In this document: positions 19,207-27,364 of the stretch, piece after piece
How the letters are laid out: each line of letters begins with the position of its first letter
Position numbering within the stretch: the stretch's first letter is position 1
Assembly (NCBI GenBank): GCA_031261785.1
Contig: JAISIZ010000024.1
Location: forward strand, 1 to 64,000
DNA length: 64,000 nucleotides
Direction: 5' to 3'
From: Mediterranea sp. (in: CFB group bacteria)
GTDB lineage: Bacteria > Bacteroidota > Bacteroidia > Bacteroidales > Bacteroidaceae
The notes under the pieces: model-generated
Told to the model about the DNA's origin: nothing
Database searches by the model: none
The model's input: the letters and a program-made list of their open reading frames with translations, nothing else
Program-made: the position numbers and the translations under genes

Positions 19207-19279
19207 GATTCGCTAGCTCAGCAGGTAGAGCACAACACTTTTAATGTTGGGGTCCTGGGTTCGAACCCCAGGCGGATCA
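19207..19279 (+). tRNA. tRNA-Lys (anticodon TTT)
   Basis: The 73-nt cloverleaf reads as acceptor GATTCGC with GCGGATC, D-arm GCTC...GAGC, anticodon arm CAACA-CTTTTAA-TGTTG and T-arm CTGGG-TTCGAAC-CCCAG, with discriminator A at 19279. CCA is not encoded. The 3' half plus the following terminator is the sequence duplicated at 20832 and 23347, so this is the probable integration site of the island. Confidence 0.96.
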
Positions 19280-19304
19280 CTGAAAGACGAAGAAATTCAA
19301 AGCA

Positions 19305-19335
19305 AATCCCTGATAACGAAACGTTATCAGGGATT
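19305..19335 (+). terminator. Terminator after tRNA-Lys
   Basis: A 14-bp perfect stem (AATCCCTGATAACG with its complement) around an AAA loop is followed by a T-rich run. Near-identical copies appear at 20873-20923 and, cut off in the loop, at 23379-23391. Confidence 0.85.
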
Positions 19336-19657
19336 TTTATTTTTATCAAGTCCACCATTTAAGGCGGCTTTCAGCAGCTTTTACGAGGCACCGGGAATAT
19401 GCTGTGTTTGACCAGAAACACAAATCTACCTCTAAGCATGAAGCACGTGTTGCCGCAGCCAGTGCCGCCCTTGAAAGAAGGGATAAGCGATTCAAGGTAG
19501 ACGCGGAAAAATACCCAGCCTAATTATTCACCGCCGTCACTCGCCCCGTTCACGGCCGTCTTTGTTAAAATCACGGCCGTGATTCGTGGGATATGTGCGC
19601 AAAAAATTCATTCAACTCTTAGCTCGGGCGTAACTAATCCCCATTTCCCTCCCCCCC
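19336..19657. other. Island edge with a possible coding fossil
   Basis: No intact gene is visible. A plus-strand frame ending at TAA 19521-19523 carries about 50 codons with protein-like composition (EYAVFDQKHKST and AALERRDKRFKVD), but it has no start or promoter. It looks like the C-terminal stub of a lost mobile-element gene. A short inverted pair, CACGGCCGT with ACGGCCGTG, lies near 19552-19580. Confidence 0.35.
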
Positions 19658-19714
19658 TATCCAGCCACTTGCAAAACGTGAGACTTTCCCGAAGACGGTT
19701 CTGGCCAAACACAG
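19658..19714. repeat. Dispersed repeat, copy 1
   Basis: About 55 bp starting TATCCAGCC and ending AAACAC match 48531-48587 at roughly 42 of 55 positions (counted by eye). In both places it lies just 3' of a minus-strand gene of mobile or defence type: the truncated abiEii here and the AAA ATPase there. Confidence 0.6.
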
Positions 19715-19728
19715 GATATTCCCGGCAC

Positions 19729-19839
19729 CTCGATATAATGCAGTACTTCGCACAGACGAAGTACTTTCTCCAAATTGTCACGGATGAAGCCTGTCTCTGC
19801 GGCAAGCGTATCCAAGTATCGTTTAGTAAAGTTCGGCAT
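19729..19839 (-). pseudogene. Truncated AbiEii-type toxin (N-terminal 37 codons only)
   Basis: The frame starts at ATG 19839, overlapping the abiEi stop by 17 bp as in intact abiE operons. The first 37 residues (MPNFTKRYLDTLAAETGF through LRLCEVLHYIE) fit the start of AbiEii/AbiGii nucleotidyltransferase toxins. The frame then runs into unrelated sequence (VPGISCVW) and the dispersed repeat. The catalytic nucleotidyltransferase core, normally ~200 further residues, is absent, so no active toxin is expected. Confidence 0.75.
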
Positions 19840-20599
19840 AGTCAGTAGTTCCTTGTTTTATGGATGATAAGATGTCCGCAGGTGCATAGAGGTTCCATTC
19901 CTTGAAGAAGGTGGTGGATTCCGCCGCATCGGTCAGGTAACGTGTGCTCTTCCCTGTTTTATCCTTGCAGATAGAAAAGAAGACATCACTTAATTGCATT
20001 TCGGTTTGAAAATAGGATAGGATGAAGCCTGTCTTTTGGTAAAGCACCTGTTTGCCATACCCTGCCAGATATTCTAGAAGTTTGTCCTCTTTTAAATAGG
20101 TGATGAGGGTAAGACAGGCAACAAGCTCTTCTACCCCACCGGCACGGTCGATATAGTCCAAACAGTCTACGACTGTGCGTTCCAAATCGGTAACCTTAAT
20201 CAAGGAAGTGCCGGTCGGATTTAGAATGCCTGCTGACAGACGCGATTCACAGCATCGGTAATGAAGACCTTCGTAATCGAAATCATTGAAGCGTTCCTTA
20301 GAAGAGACGTAGACTTCATAGAATTGCTGGTTCGACAGTCCGTGGTACTCCAGCGCGGAGTGATAGGCAATGTTAGCGGACGGCGTGACTTGACTCCCTA
20401 TCTCGAACGGGGTGGCAATACTGCTTTTGGTAACCAAGTCAGTTGCTACATAGAGGTTGCGCCGTACCTGCGAGAGAAAACCTTCCTGCTTGTAACGCCG
20501 CAAGAGGTCTTTCGCCGTATTCGCATCCTTGGTAATGTCGGTGGCTTCCTGCTTACCAAAGACTTTCAGTTTATGAAATTCTTCCAAGTACTTCTTCAT
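19823..20599 (-). CDS. AbiEi-type antitoxin (type IV toxin-antitoxin system)
   Basis: The protein is 258 residues. It has an N-terminal winged-helix region (residues ~1-60; KDLLRRYKQEGFLSQVRRNLY) and the AbiEi C-terminal domain with YHSALEYHGLSNQQFYEVYV and TDLERTVVDCLDYID. In the family, AbiEi represses its operon and counteracts the AbiEii nucleotidyltransferase. The toxin here is reduced to 37 codons, so this is an orphan antitoxin. It could still act as a DNA-binding regulator or as an anti-addiction factor against related elements (inference). The -7 is TATCTTTG at 20618-20625. Confidence 0.85.
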   Translation of the reverse strand: MKKYLEEFHKLKVFGKQEATDITKDANTAKDLLRRYKQEGFLSQVRRNLYVATDLVTKSSIATPFEIGSQVTPSANIAYHSALEYHGLSNQQFYEVYVSSKERFNDFDYEGLHYRCCESRLSAGILNPTGTSLIKVTDLERTVVDCLDYIDRAGGVEELVACLTLITYLKEDKLLEYLAGYGKQVLYQKTGFILSYFQTEMQLSDVFFSICKDKTGKSTRYLTDAAESTTFFKEWNLYAPADILSSIKQGTTDYAELY

Positions 20600-20617
20600 G
20601 TTGTTTTAAATACTGCG

Positions 20618-20625
20618 CAAAGATA
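20618..20625 (-). promoter_or_regulatory. Promoter (-7) of the abiEi gene
   Basis: TATCTTTG on the minus strand, 18 bp before the ATG, is a full -7 match. Confidence 0.65.
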
Positions 20626-20699
20626 CGGATTAATCAGTATCTTCTCACACAAAACAAAAGTATTCTTCCTTTTTGCTTGGTTGTTCCGCCATTCCTGAT

Positions 20700-20707
20700 T
20701 ACTTTTG
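20700..20707 (+). promoter_or_regulatory. Orphan promoter (-7) with no intact gene
   Basis: TACTTTTG on the plus strand matches the -7 consensus and has TTG motifs 19-23 bp upstream. The following ATG near 20730 opens only a 17-codon frame. It probably once served a gene lost when the second tRNA 3'-end copy was formed. Confidence 0.4.
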
Positions 20708-20831
20708 CCCCGACAACGATTTGAAGTAATGCATCGCAGAGTGCGGCAAAAAGAAGCCTGCTTCCAAATCGGTGGACATTGACAGAAGGATCATTCCTTA
20801 TCATTTGATTATCAGAACGATTTGAGATAAA

Positions 20832-20940
20832 GTTCCGACCCCAAGCGGATCACTCCACGAAGAGAAAGAAATCGGAAACGAGAATCCCTGATAACGAAAC
20901 GTTATCAGGGATTCTCGTTTCCGGCAAGTCCACCATTTAA
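20832..20940 (+). repeat. Second copy of tRNA-Lys 3' end plus terminator (att-like)
   Basis: 20832-20852 repeats the T-arm and acceptor 3' strand of tRNA-Lys (GCGGATCAC preserved, about 3 mismatches). The terminator copy at 20873-20923 is improved to a perfect 24-bp stem with an AAA loop. The text AAGTCCACCATTTAA then also repeats the sequence that follows the first terminator. This is the pattern expected of a site-specific integration scar. Confidence 0.8.
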
Positions 20941-21004
20941 ATGAGGCGATAAAAAAGTTCCGCAAAAAATGGTGAAGACTAACGGCTATTCAGATATTAA
21001 AGTG

Positions 21005-21012
21005 TATTTTTG
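21005..21012 (+). promoter_or_regulatory. Promoter (-7) of the truncated regulator
   Basis: TATTTTTG is a full -7 match, 45 bp before the ATG at 21058. Confidence 0.6.
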
Positions 21013-21057
21013 CGTTTGATAATCGGATTAATCATCAGAGAAACAATTATATAGCAG

Positions 21058-21603
21058 ATGCCCTTATTTCAACATAGCATCCTGAAAAGGCAAATAGCCG
21101 CCTGTACCATTACAACGGAAGCTATCAAACAAGGCGTTTCTAAGCCCCGTAATCAATTGCTGTTTGACAACGCCAAATATCTGTTGCCATATACCGGCAT
21201 TGGCAGCGGCATCATTCGGGCAATGAAGAGCTACGACCACATTACTTTTGATAATAACTATACGAAGGAAGAATTCGTGGTAACTATTTTGCGCCCGAAA
21301 GATGTAGAGAGTGAGGCGATAAATGAGGTGAATGATGGAATAAAAGATACTGTAAATCAAATAGGTAATAGTTTATCGCCTCACGATGAGGGAATAAACC
21401 AAGACTTGGAGCAGATACTATCTTATATACAGTCTCACCCTATGTCCAAGCATCCTGATATACGGCAATTTGCAGATAAAAGCGATGCTACGATAGAACG
21501 TTATCTCAAAGTTCTAAAAGGACAAGGGTTGATAGAATATGTCGGTTCCAAGCGCACCGGCGGTTATAGCCACCAAGAAAAAGTAATTTTGCACAATACT
21601 TAG
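21058..21603 (+). pseudogene. C-terminal part of an AlbA_2/GHKL-ATPase regulator
   Basis: The protein is 181 residues. From about residue 18 it matches the C-terminal half of AlbA_2 (Schlafen/RecG-like) DNA-binding ATPases: EAIKQGVSKPRNQLL and YLLPYTGIGSGIIRAMK belong to the HATPase-like domain. A wHTH tail follows (~115-181). The AlbA_2 DNA/RNA-binding domain and the start of the ATPase domain, normally ~280 residues, are missing, while a promoter and ATG are kept. It may be an internal deletion product that still expresses a winged-helix protein. The neighbouring paralogue starts 5 bp after its stop. Confidence 0.7.
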
Positions 21604-21608
21604 AACGG

Positions 21609-23171
21609 ATGATAACGAAAGACGAACTTCAACAATTTCTCGCAGACACGGAAAGTTTCCATGTTGAGCGAACGATATCGAAGACAGACACGGATAAGTT
21701 CTGCCAAGCTATCTGTGCCTTCTCGAACGACTTGCCTAATAGCCACAAGAACGGCTATCTGATTTTGGGCGCGCAGGACAACGGCGAATTGTCGGGCATG
21801 AAGGTTGACGATACACTGCTGCTCAAGATGACCAACATTCGAACGGATGGCAATATTTTGCCGCAACCTGTCATGAACGTGACGAAGTTCAGCTTCGGTA
21901 AGAAAGGGGATGTTCTTGTAGTCGAGGTTCAGCCGTCGGACATTCCGCCGGTTCGTTATCGGGGTCGTGTTTGGGTGCGGGTTGGTCCGCGCAAAAATTT
22001 TGCCAGTCCGGCAGAGGAAAAGATACTGACCGAACGGCGGCTGTCGAACATACATACGTTGGATGCCATGCCTTGCACAAGAACAACACTTGAGGATTTG
22101 GACATCGCATTGATTAAGAAGGAGTATTTACCGCAAGCCATAGACGAAGATATTCTTAAAGAGGATACTCGTCCCATAGAAGAGCAACTTGCCTCGCTTG
22201 GCTTCTATGACTTGAACTACCATTGCCCGACTTTCGGTGCAATCATCCTGTTCGGAAAGAATCCAGAACGCTACCTGCCCGGAGCTTATGTGCAATATGT
22301 TCGTTTTCGGGGACTGGATAGGGCTGGAGACATCATCAACGAGTTCAAGTTTGCAGGCTGCCTTTGTAAGACACTGGTAAAGATGGATAATTTCATTGAA
22401 ACTGCCATTGCCGTGAAACGTCCGATTCCCGTTAGTGTGCTTCGGGAAGAGACCGTTTCCAAATATCCGTACTGGGCAACACGCGAGCTATTGATGAACT
22501 CGCTTATGCACCGCGACTACGAATCCAATGCCCCCGTGCAGTTTTACGAATATGACGACCGCATTGAGATACTCAATGCCGGTAACCTGTATGGTAAGGT
22601 ATCCCCTGATAATTTTCCCAATGTCAGCGATTATCGCAATCCATTCATTGCTGATGCCATGAAGGTGCTGGGTTACGTGAATCGCTTTAGTCGGGGCATC
22701 AGTCGTGTGCAGCGCGAGCTGAAAGAGAACGGCAACGGTGAAGCTGAGTTTGACTTTTCGCTTATCACGGCATTCAAAGTGATTGAGCATATATCAACTA
22801 AGTATTTCGAAACCGGTTTTGGAAGTGAAGAGGTGGAGACTACCCCAATAGGAGATGCTACCACGCCAATCACTACCCCAATAGGAGATGCAACTACCCC
22901 AATAGGAGATGCAACTACCCCAATCACTACCCCAATAGACGGAGATACTGCCCAAAGAATGGGTAGTACTACCCAATCAACTACCCAAAACAAGATTTTA
23001 GAATATATCCGCAATAATCCATTCATTACAAGAGTTGAGCTGGCGGAGGCTCTAAACATTACTATTGATGGTGTAAAGTACCAATTACAAAATATGAGGA
23101 AAGATGGTCTAATTGCACATGAAGGGAAAAGCAGAGGCGGCAAATGGATAATTTTAAAGGAAAGTCTTTGA
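21609..23171 (+). CDS. AlbA_2 domain ATP-binding regulator (Schlafen/RecG-like)
   Basis: The protein is 520 residues. It has an AlbA_2 DNA-binding domain (residues ~10-130; ICAFSNDLPNSHKNGYLILG and VWVRVGPRKNFASPAEE), a GHKL/HATPase_c_4-type domain (~250-400; RELLMNSLMHRDYES and GNLYGKVSPDNFPNVSDYRNP), a linker of TTPIGDA/TTPIT repeats (~410-445), and a winged helix at the C-terminus (~455-520). The family is found with mobile elements and defence islands. Its exact function is unknown, and transcriptional control or nucleic-acid sensing is the usual suggestion. The AT-rich composition fits acquisition with the island. Confidence 0.8.
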   Translation: MITKDELQQFLADTESFHVERTISKTDTDKFCQAICAFSNDLPNSHKNGYLILGAQDNGELSGMKVDDTLLLKMTNIRTDGNILPQPVMNVTKFSFGKKGDVLVVEVQPSDIPPVRYRGRVWVRVGPRKNFASPAEEKILTERRLSNIHTLDAMPCTRTTLEDLDIALIKKEYLPQAIDEDILKEDTRPIEEQLASLGFYDLNYHCPTFGAIILFGKNPERYLPGAYVQYVRFRGLDRAGDIINEFKFAGCLCKTLVKMDNFIETAIAVKRPIPVSVLREETVSKYPYWATRELLMNSLMHRDYESNAPVQFYEYDDRIEILNAGNLYGKVSPDNFPNVSDYRNPFIADAMKVLGYVNRFSRGISRVQRELKENGNGEAEFDFSLITAFKVIEHISTKYFETGFGSEEVETTPIGDATTPITTPIGDATTPIGDATTPITTPIDGDTAQRMGSTTQSTTQNKILEYIRNNPFITRVELAEALNITIDGVKYQLQNMRKDGLIAHEGKSRGGKWIILKESL

Positions 23172-23578
23172 CCTTCAGGAATAGATACCTACCTTTGCGC
23201 CGTATCCTTTCGGACACAACCCGTGCAGACGTGCAAAGGGTCGCGAAACAAGGCGAAAAATCGTGGGCGGAATCGTGGGAGAATAGCCTGCCGCCGTTTC
23301 TAATCTGTTAATATCAAGCAAGATATAAAAGTAGGAGAATCCCTGACGGATCACTGGAAAGAGAAGAAATCCAAAGCAAATCCCTGATAACCGCTCATGC
23401 GCAAAAGTCTGTATTTAGCTAATGGACACAGCGTATCTCCTAACAAGCGTTCCTATATATGAAGCCCACGGCTATCCACCAACCCTTCCCGCACGCACTC
23501 CTCAAATACGCCTGCGGGACGCGAGCTTCTCTATGGGCATGGTGAAGCCTTTGAATGCGGGCTTCTGACTTGAGAGAT
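23172..23578. other. Island junction with orphan promoter and third tRNA-end copy
   Basis: TACCTTTG at 23190-23197 is a full -7 match on the plus strand but no gene follows. 23347-23391 repeats the sequence right after the tRNA-Lys acceptor (CGGATCACTGG, then AAATCCCTGATAAC) and breaks in the terminator loop. After that I see only a 21-codon frame and no recognisable gene. Confidence 0.5.
23347..23391 (+). repeat. Third, truncated copy of the tRNA-Lys 3' end/terminator
   Basis: The block aligns with 19272-19317 at about 41 of 45 positions and ends at GATAACC, inside the terminator loop. It marks a probable right edge, or the edge of an earlier integration event. Confidence 0.75.
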
Positions 23579-26365
23579 TCACTCAAAAGGCCGATGGGTC
23601 ATCGACTCCCAAAAACGGGCGAACATGCGGCTTTCGAAAAGGTGGCCTATCACATCTCCACAATTCTTTTCAAAAGCCTCATAACTATCATCTTCGTCCA
23701 GAATATGGGCTGGGGACGACTCTCCTAAATATTTCTTCAAGAGTTGATTCACAATATTAATAAAAAGGGCTACTATCCAGTAATTGTCACTCCAAGGGAT
23801 GAGCGCCTGCCCGGTTAACGTTCCGGTTATCTCGATTAACATTCTGGTTCTCTCGTTTAGCTTCTCAACGCCCTCGCAATGCCACGCATACACCAAAAGC
23901 TTCACCGCGTCTTCCGCCGAAATATACTCCATGGAATAGGCGTAGAGCGGAAGGCAGAGAGCCTCTTTCTTGTATTCCCGTATAATCTTGCGGAGATGCT
24001 TTATCCGTTCATCTTTATCTGTTGGCATAGACTGGGCATCACGCACTGCCGCATAATGCTTTATTTCGTCTAATAATTTCTCGGCCATCCTTCTCGCATC
24101 TTCCGGCTTCACGGATTTCTCAAAGATTCTGGTCGCCTCATCCAACAAAATCCTCGATTCCCGAGAGACGATCTCCTTCTGTATGTCTGCCCGCGATTTA
24201 TCCGAAAGATAGAATACTTGCCAGAAACTGTCTACTTGCTTACCCGGAAGCGACACCTTTTCTTCACATTCGCGACAATGGAAATAGTCGTTGAATTGCT
24301 CTACGCCTCTCTCTATGTCTATCTCTTTTCGGCGAGGCAACTCACATATCGCATTCATATCTATATCCTCCTCGCTCAGTGCCTTTATCATCAGGGCAGA
24401 AAACGGGAATCGCAAAGACCGCGTGAAGCAATCCAATGCCTTGCTCCGCTCCTCACGCAGCAGATACAGTCGCCCCAAATAGTAATAGTCCTCGTCACTC
24501 TTGTCCCGACGGTCGCTTAATTGTTCCACGCAGTTATTCCAGATGCTGTCGGCATCCCAACTTATCTCATCAGCCGCTTTAGCGTAGTAATATAAGGCTT
24601 GCGCCGATAACGCTTCGGAGTCATCGTCTAATTGCTCGTCGAAGATCCTGAACGTTTCTATGTTTCCACCTAAGTAATAGCTCAATATCGCCTCGTTCAA
24701 TAAGCGCTCTCTATCATTCCCAAAAGAATGAATAAAGCGGTAATACAGCAAGAGGTTGCCACCATCTTTCACACATTCAAAATCGGACAGGAAAGTCAGG
24801 TAATTACTTATCTCCATATCGATCTGCTCAAAGACGTATACGATGTTTCGGGGATATAAAGCGTGCTTGGATAAAAAAGAGGAGGCTCTATACGCGATCT
24901 TGCCTTTTAGCTTATCATTCCTTTGTGTCACTATTAGATACAAGGCTGTAAGCTCATCCCTTATCGCTCGGTCAAGATCTTCTTTATAGGAATACGCGTT
25001 GCCGCGATTGTGATATGCCATTGCTAATCGATCGTCAAGTCGTATAGCCTCGTCATAATCGGAGATAGCCTGGTCAAGATCTCCTTTATAGGAATACGCA
25101 ATGCCGCGATCGTTATATGCCCTTGCGAATCGATCGTCAAGGCGTATGGCCTCGTCATAATCGGAGATAGCCTGGTCAAGATCTTCTTTGTCGCAATATG
25201 CGTTGCCGCGACCGTGATATGCAATTGCATCTCGATCGTCAAGGCGTATGGCCTCGTCATAATCGGAGATAGCCTGGTCAAGATATCCTTTGTCGGAATA
25301 TGCGCTGCCGCGATTGCTATATGCTATTGCGTATTGATCGTCAAGGCGTATGGCTTCGTCATAATCGGATATAGCCTGGTCAAGATCTCCTTTGTCGTAA
25401 TACGCTTTGCCGCGATTGTAATATGCTATTGCGAATCGATCGTTAAGGTGTATGGCCCTGTCAAAATCGGAGATAGCCTGGTCAAAATCTCCTTTGTCGT
25501 AATACGCGGCACCGCGATTGATATATGCTATTGCGAATCGATCGTCAAGGCGTATAGCCTCGTCATAATCGGAGATAGCCTGGTCAAGATATCCTTTGTC
25601 GGAATACGCGTTGCCGCGATCGTTATATGCCAGTGCCAATCGATCGTCAAGACGTATGGCCTCGTCATAATCGGAGATAGCCTGGTCAAAATCCCCTTTG
25701 TTGGAATACGCGTTGCCGCGACCGTAATATGCCAGTGCGAATCGATCGTCAAGGCGTATGGCCTCGTCATAATCGGAGATAGCTTGGTCTAAATCTCCTT
25801 TGTCGGAATACGCGTTGCCGCGATTGAAATATGCTATTTCAGATCGATCGACAAGGCGTATGGCCTCGCCATAATCGGAGATAGCATGGTCAAGATTTCT
25901 TTTGGCGTAATACGCGCTGCCGCGACCGTTATATGCGTATGCCAATTGATCGTCAAGGCGTATGGCCTCGTCATAATCGGAGATAGCATGGTCAAGATTC
26001 CCTTTCTTGGAATACGCGTTGCCGCGATTGTTATATGCTATTGCGAATCGATCGTCAAGGCGTATGGCCTCGTCATAATCGGAGATAGCCTGGTCAAGAT
26101 CTCCTTTGTCGAAATACGCGATGCCGCGATTGTAATATGCGTTTGCAAATCGATTGTCAAGGTGTATGGCTTCGTCATAATCGGAGATGGCCTGGTCAAG
26201 ATCGCCTTTGCAGCGATACGCATCGCCACGGAAGAGATATACCGGTGCGGATTGCGGATTGATGCTTATCGCTTTGGTAAAATACCCAATCGCATCATTA
26301 TACGCTCCTCGCATAAAGCATTCAGATCCCAACCTAAGACTTAATTCGAATTCATTCTGTTTCAT
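23579..26365 (-). CDS. TPR-repeat protein (14 TPR units) with uncharacterised C-terminal domain
   Basis: The protein is 928 residues with no signal peptide. Residues ~5-480 are 14 consecutive 34-residue TPR units, and units 2-13 are close copies (consensus GDLDQAISDYDEAIRLDD). This makes a long superhelical protein-binding scaffold. Residues ~481-928 are an unassigned helical region with one CxxC-type pair (FHCRECEEK near residue 700). The gene is AT-rich compared with the chromosome and lies beyond the third tRNA-end copy, so it was probably acquired. Functions of such proteins range from signalling to defence scaffolds, and nothing here decides between them. Confidence 0.8.
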   Translation of the reverse strand: MKQNEFELSLRLGSECFMRGAYNDAIGYFTKAISINPQSAPVYLFRGDAYRCKGDLDQAISDYDEAIHLDNRFANAYYNRGIAYFDKGDLDQAISDYDEAIRLDDRFAIAYNNRGNAYSKKGNLDHAISDYDEAIRLDDQLAYAYNGRGSAYYAKRNLDHAISDYGEAIRLVDRSEIAYFNRGNAYSDKGDLDQAISDYDEAIRLDDRFALAYYGRGNAYSNKGDFDQAISDYDEAIRLDDRLALAYNDRGNAYSDKGYLDQAISDYDEAIRLDDRFAIAYINRGAAYYDKGDFDQAISDFDRAIHLNDRFAIAYYNRGKAYYDKGDLDQAISDYDEAIRLDDQYAIAYSNRGSAYSDKGYLDQAISDYDEAIRLDDRDAIAYHGRGNAYCDKEDLDQAISDYDEAIRLDDRFARAYNDRGIAYSYKGDLDQAISDYDEAIRLDDRLAMAYHNRGNAYSYKEDLDRAIRDELTALYLIVTQRNDKLKGKIAYRASSFLSKHALYPRNIVYVFEQIDMEISNYLTFLSDFECVKDGGNLLLYYRFIHSFGNDRERLLNEAILSYYLGGNIETFRIFDEQLDDDSEALSAQALYYYAKAADEISWDADSIWNNCVEQLSDRRDKSDEDYYYLGRLYLLREERSKALDCFTRSLRFPFSALMIKALSEEDIDMNAICELPRRKEIDIERGVEQFNDYFHCRECEEKVSLPGKQVDSFWQVFYLSDKSRADIQKEIVSRESRILLDEATRIFEKSVKPEDARRMAEKLLDEIKHYAAVRDAQSMPTDKDERIKHLRKIIREYKKEALCLPLYAYSMEYISAEDAVKLLVYAWHCEGVEKLNERTRMLIEITGTLTGQALIPWSDNYWIVALFINIVNQLLKKYLGESSPAHILDEDDSYEAFEKNCGDVIGHLFESRMFARFWESMTHRPFE
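25028..26251 (-). repeat. Near-identical 102-bp coding repeats (TPR units 2-13)
   Basis: Twelve tandem 102-bp units encode 34-residue TPRs. The blocks for ISDYDEAIRL are almost identical at DNA level, while the helix-A positions (Y.NRG.AY..K) vary. This indicates recent amplification or gene conversion, so the copy number may vary among strains and may be mis-assembled from short reads. Confidence 0.9.
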
Positions 26366-26476
26366 AAAGGTAAAGATTTAAAATACAATCTATTTATTAA
26401 AAGGAATCACGATTTAAAGGCATGGGGTTGGCGCCGATTCACAATGCGCCGCATCGTACCGTGCCACCGTCGGGGA

Positions 26477-26484
26477 CAAAAGTA
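26477..26484 (-). promoter_or_regulatory. Promoter (-7) of the TPR gene
   Basis: TACTTTTG on the minus strand is a full -7 match, 111 bp before the ATG, implying a leader of about 100 nt. Confidence 0.5.
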
Positions 26485-26711
26485 CGAAATCAATATGAGG
26501 ATGCCTAATATTTGGGGAGAATATGTTTTTTCCCAAGCAATTGCTTATACTTCACCGGACGATAGCCGATGGGCGGAAGGGGCAGCTTATCTCCTCGCCG
26601 CAAATCATGAGGGATAACTTGGGCTTACCAAAACGTCACACATATGCGGGAACCCAACGTGCGTTTATATAATAATCGTTCACTTGCGAGATACTGGAAT
26701 CGGCGGCCTTT

Positions 26712-26945
26712 CGCACCTCAGCGAAAACCTCACGCCAGCGGCACGGAACCCTCGCGCCGCCGCGAAACACCCATGCCACGGACAGGGACGTTTATCGTCG
26801 CCGCGAACTCCTCGTGTCGGCGGCATGAACACTTCGCGCCGCCACAAAAAGCCCATGCCGCGAACAGGGACGATTCTCACCGCCGCGAAAAGCCCGCACA
26901 CGCCGCGTGAAGGGTTCGCGCCGCCGCGATGGTTCCCTGCACGCC
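26712..26945. repeat. GC-rich tandem array, 41-bp period, ~5.5 units
   Basis: Blocks of the type CGCCGCGAA recur with the GAA landmark near 26725, 26766, 26807, 26847, 26888 and 26929, 40-42 bp apart. CCCATGCC and ACAGGGACG are shared by alternate units. Frames run open on both strands across it, but with low-complexity Arg/Pro/Ala products and no promoter, so I take it as non-coding. It lies in a 1-kb gene-free gap between the TPR gene and the hmu operon. Confidence 0.75.
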
Positions 26946-27138
26946 GCACGGGATATGCGCGATACGGATATCCTCCCGCAAGGATGTCTTGCGATGTGCT
27001 ACCTCACGCACACCCCGCAAGGATACGTCGCCACCCTCTACATCGCATTTGAAGTTGACGAGGAGGCGACACAGGATATTCCCAGTGTCCCCCTTTCCCT
27101 TCTATCTATCCGGGGAGAAGCCTTATTCCTTTCGATCA

Positions 27139-27279
27139 GAGGCTGTATCATAAGTGAGAAGTCCTATCAAAAAGAGAATATTTAGGAACGGATTACACGG
27201 ATTTCACTGCGGTGTGTTCTGGAAGAGACTGTGTAATCCGTGCCTAAAAGAAAGCCGCTCCGGTTTATGATACAGCCTC
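27139..27279. mobile_element. MITE-like palindromic element
   Basis: The termini GAGGCTGTATCATAA (27139-27153) and their exact complement (27265-27279) enclose 111 bp. Inner arms at ~27181-27200 and 27228-27248 (GGATTACACGG and GTGTAATCCG) are also complementary. It contains no gene. The nested inverted repeats and the small size (141 bp) fit a miniature inverted-repeat element. No clear target duplication is visible. Confidence 0.6.
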
Positions 27280-27364
27280 AGTTCTTTCGGAATCGCTAAA
27301 CTTCTTCCGGAAGGAGTCCCGCGACGCGTAGCGTCAGCAATGTGAAGGCGATCAGCCGACTGAA

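Noticed and set aside
25028..26251. Regular repeats that could suggest a CRISPR array
   Set aside because: The units are 102 bp, contiguous, in frame and encode TPRs; there are no spacers.
26644..27185. Several overlapping frames on both strands
   Set aside because: They arise from the 41-bp GC-rich array and have low-complexity products with no promoters.
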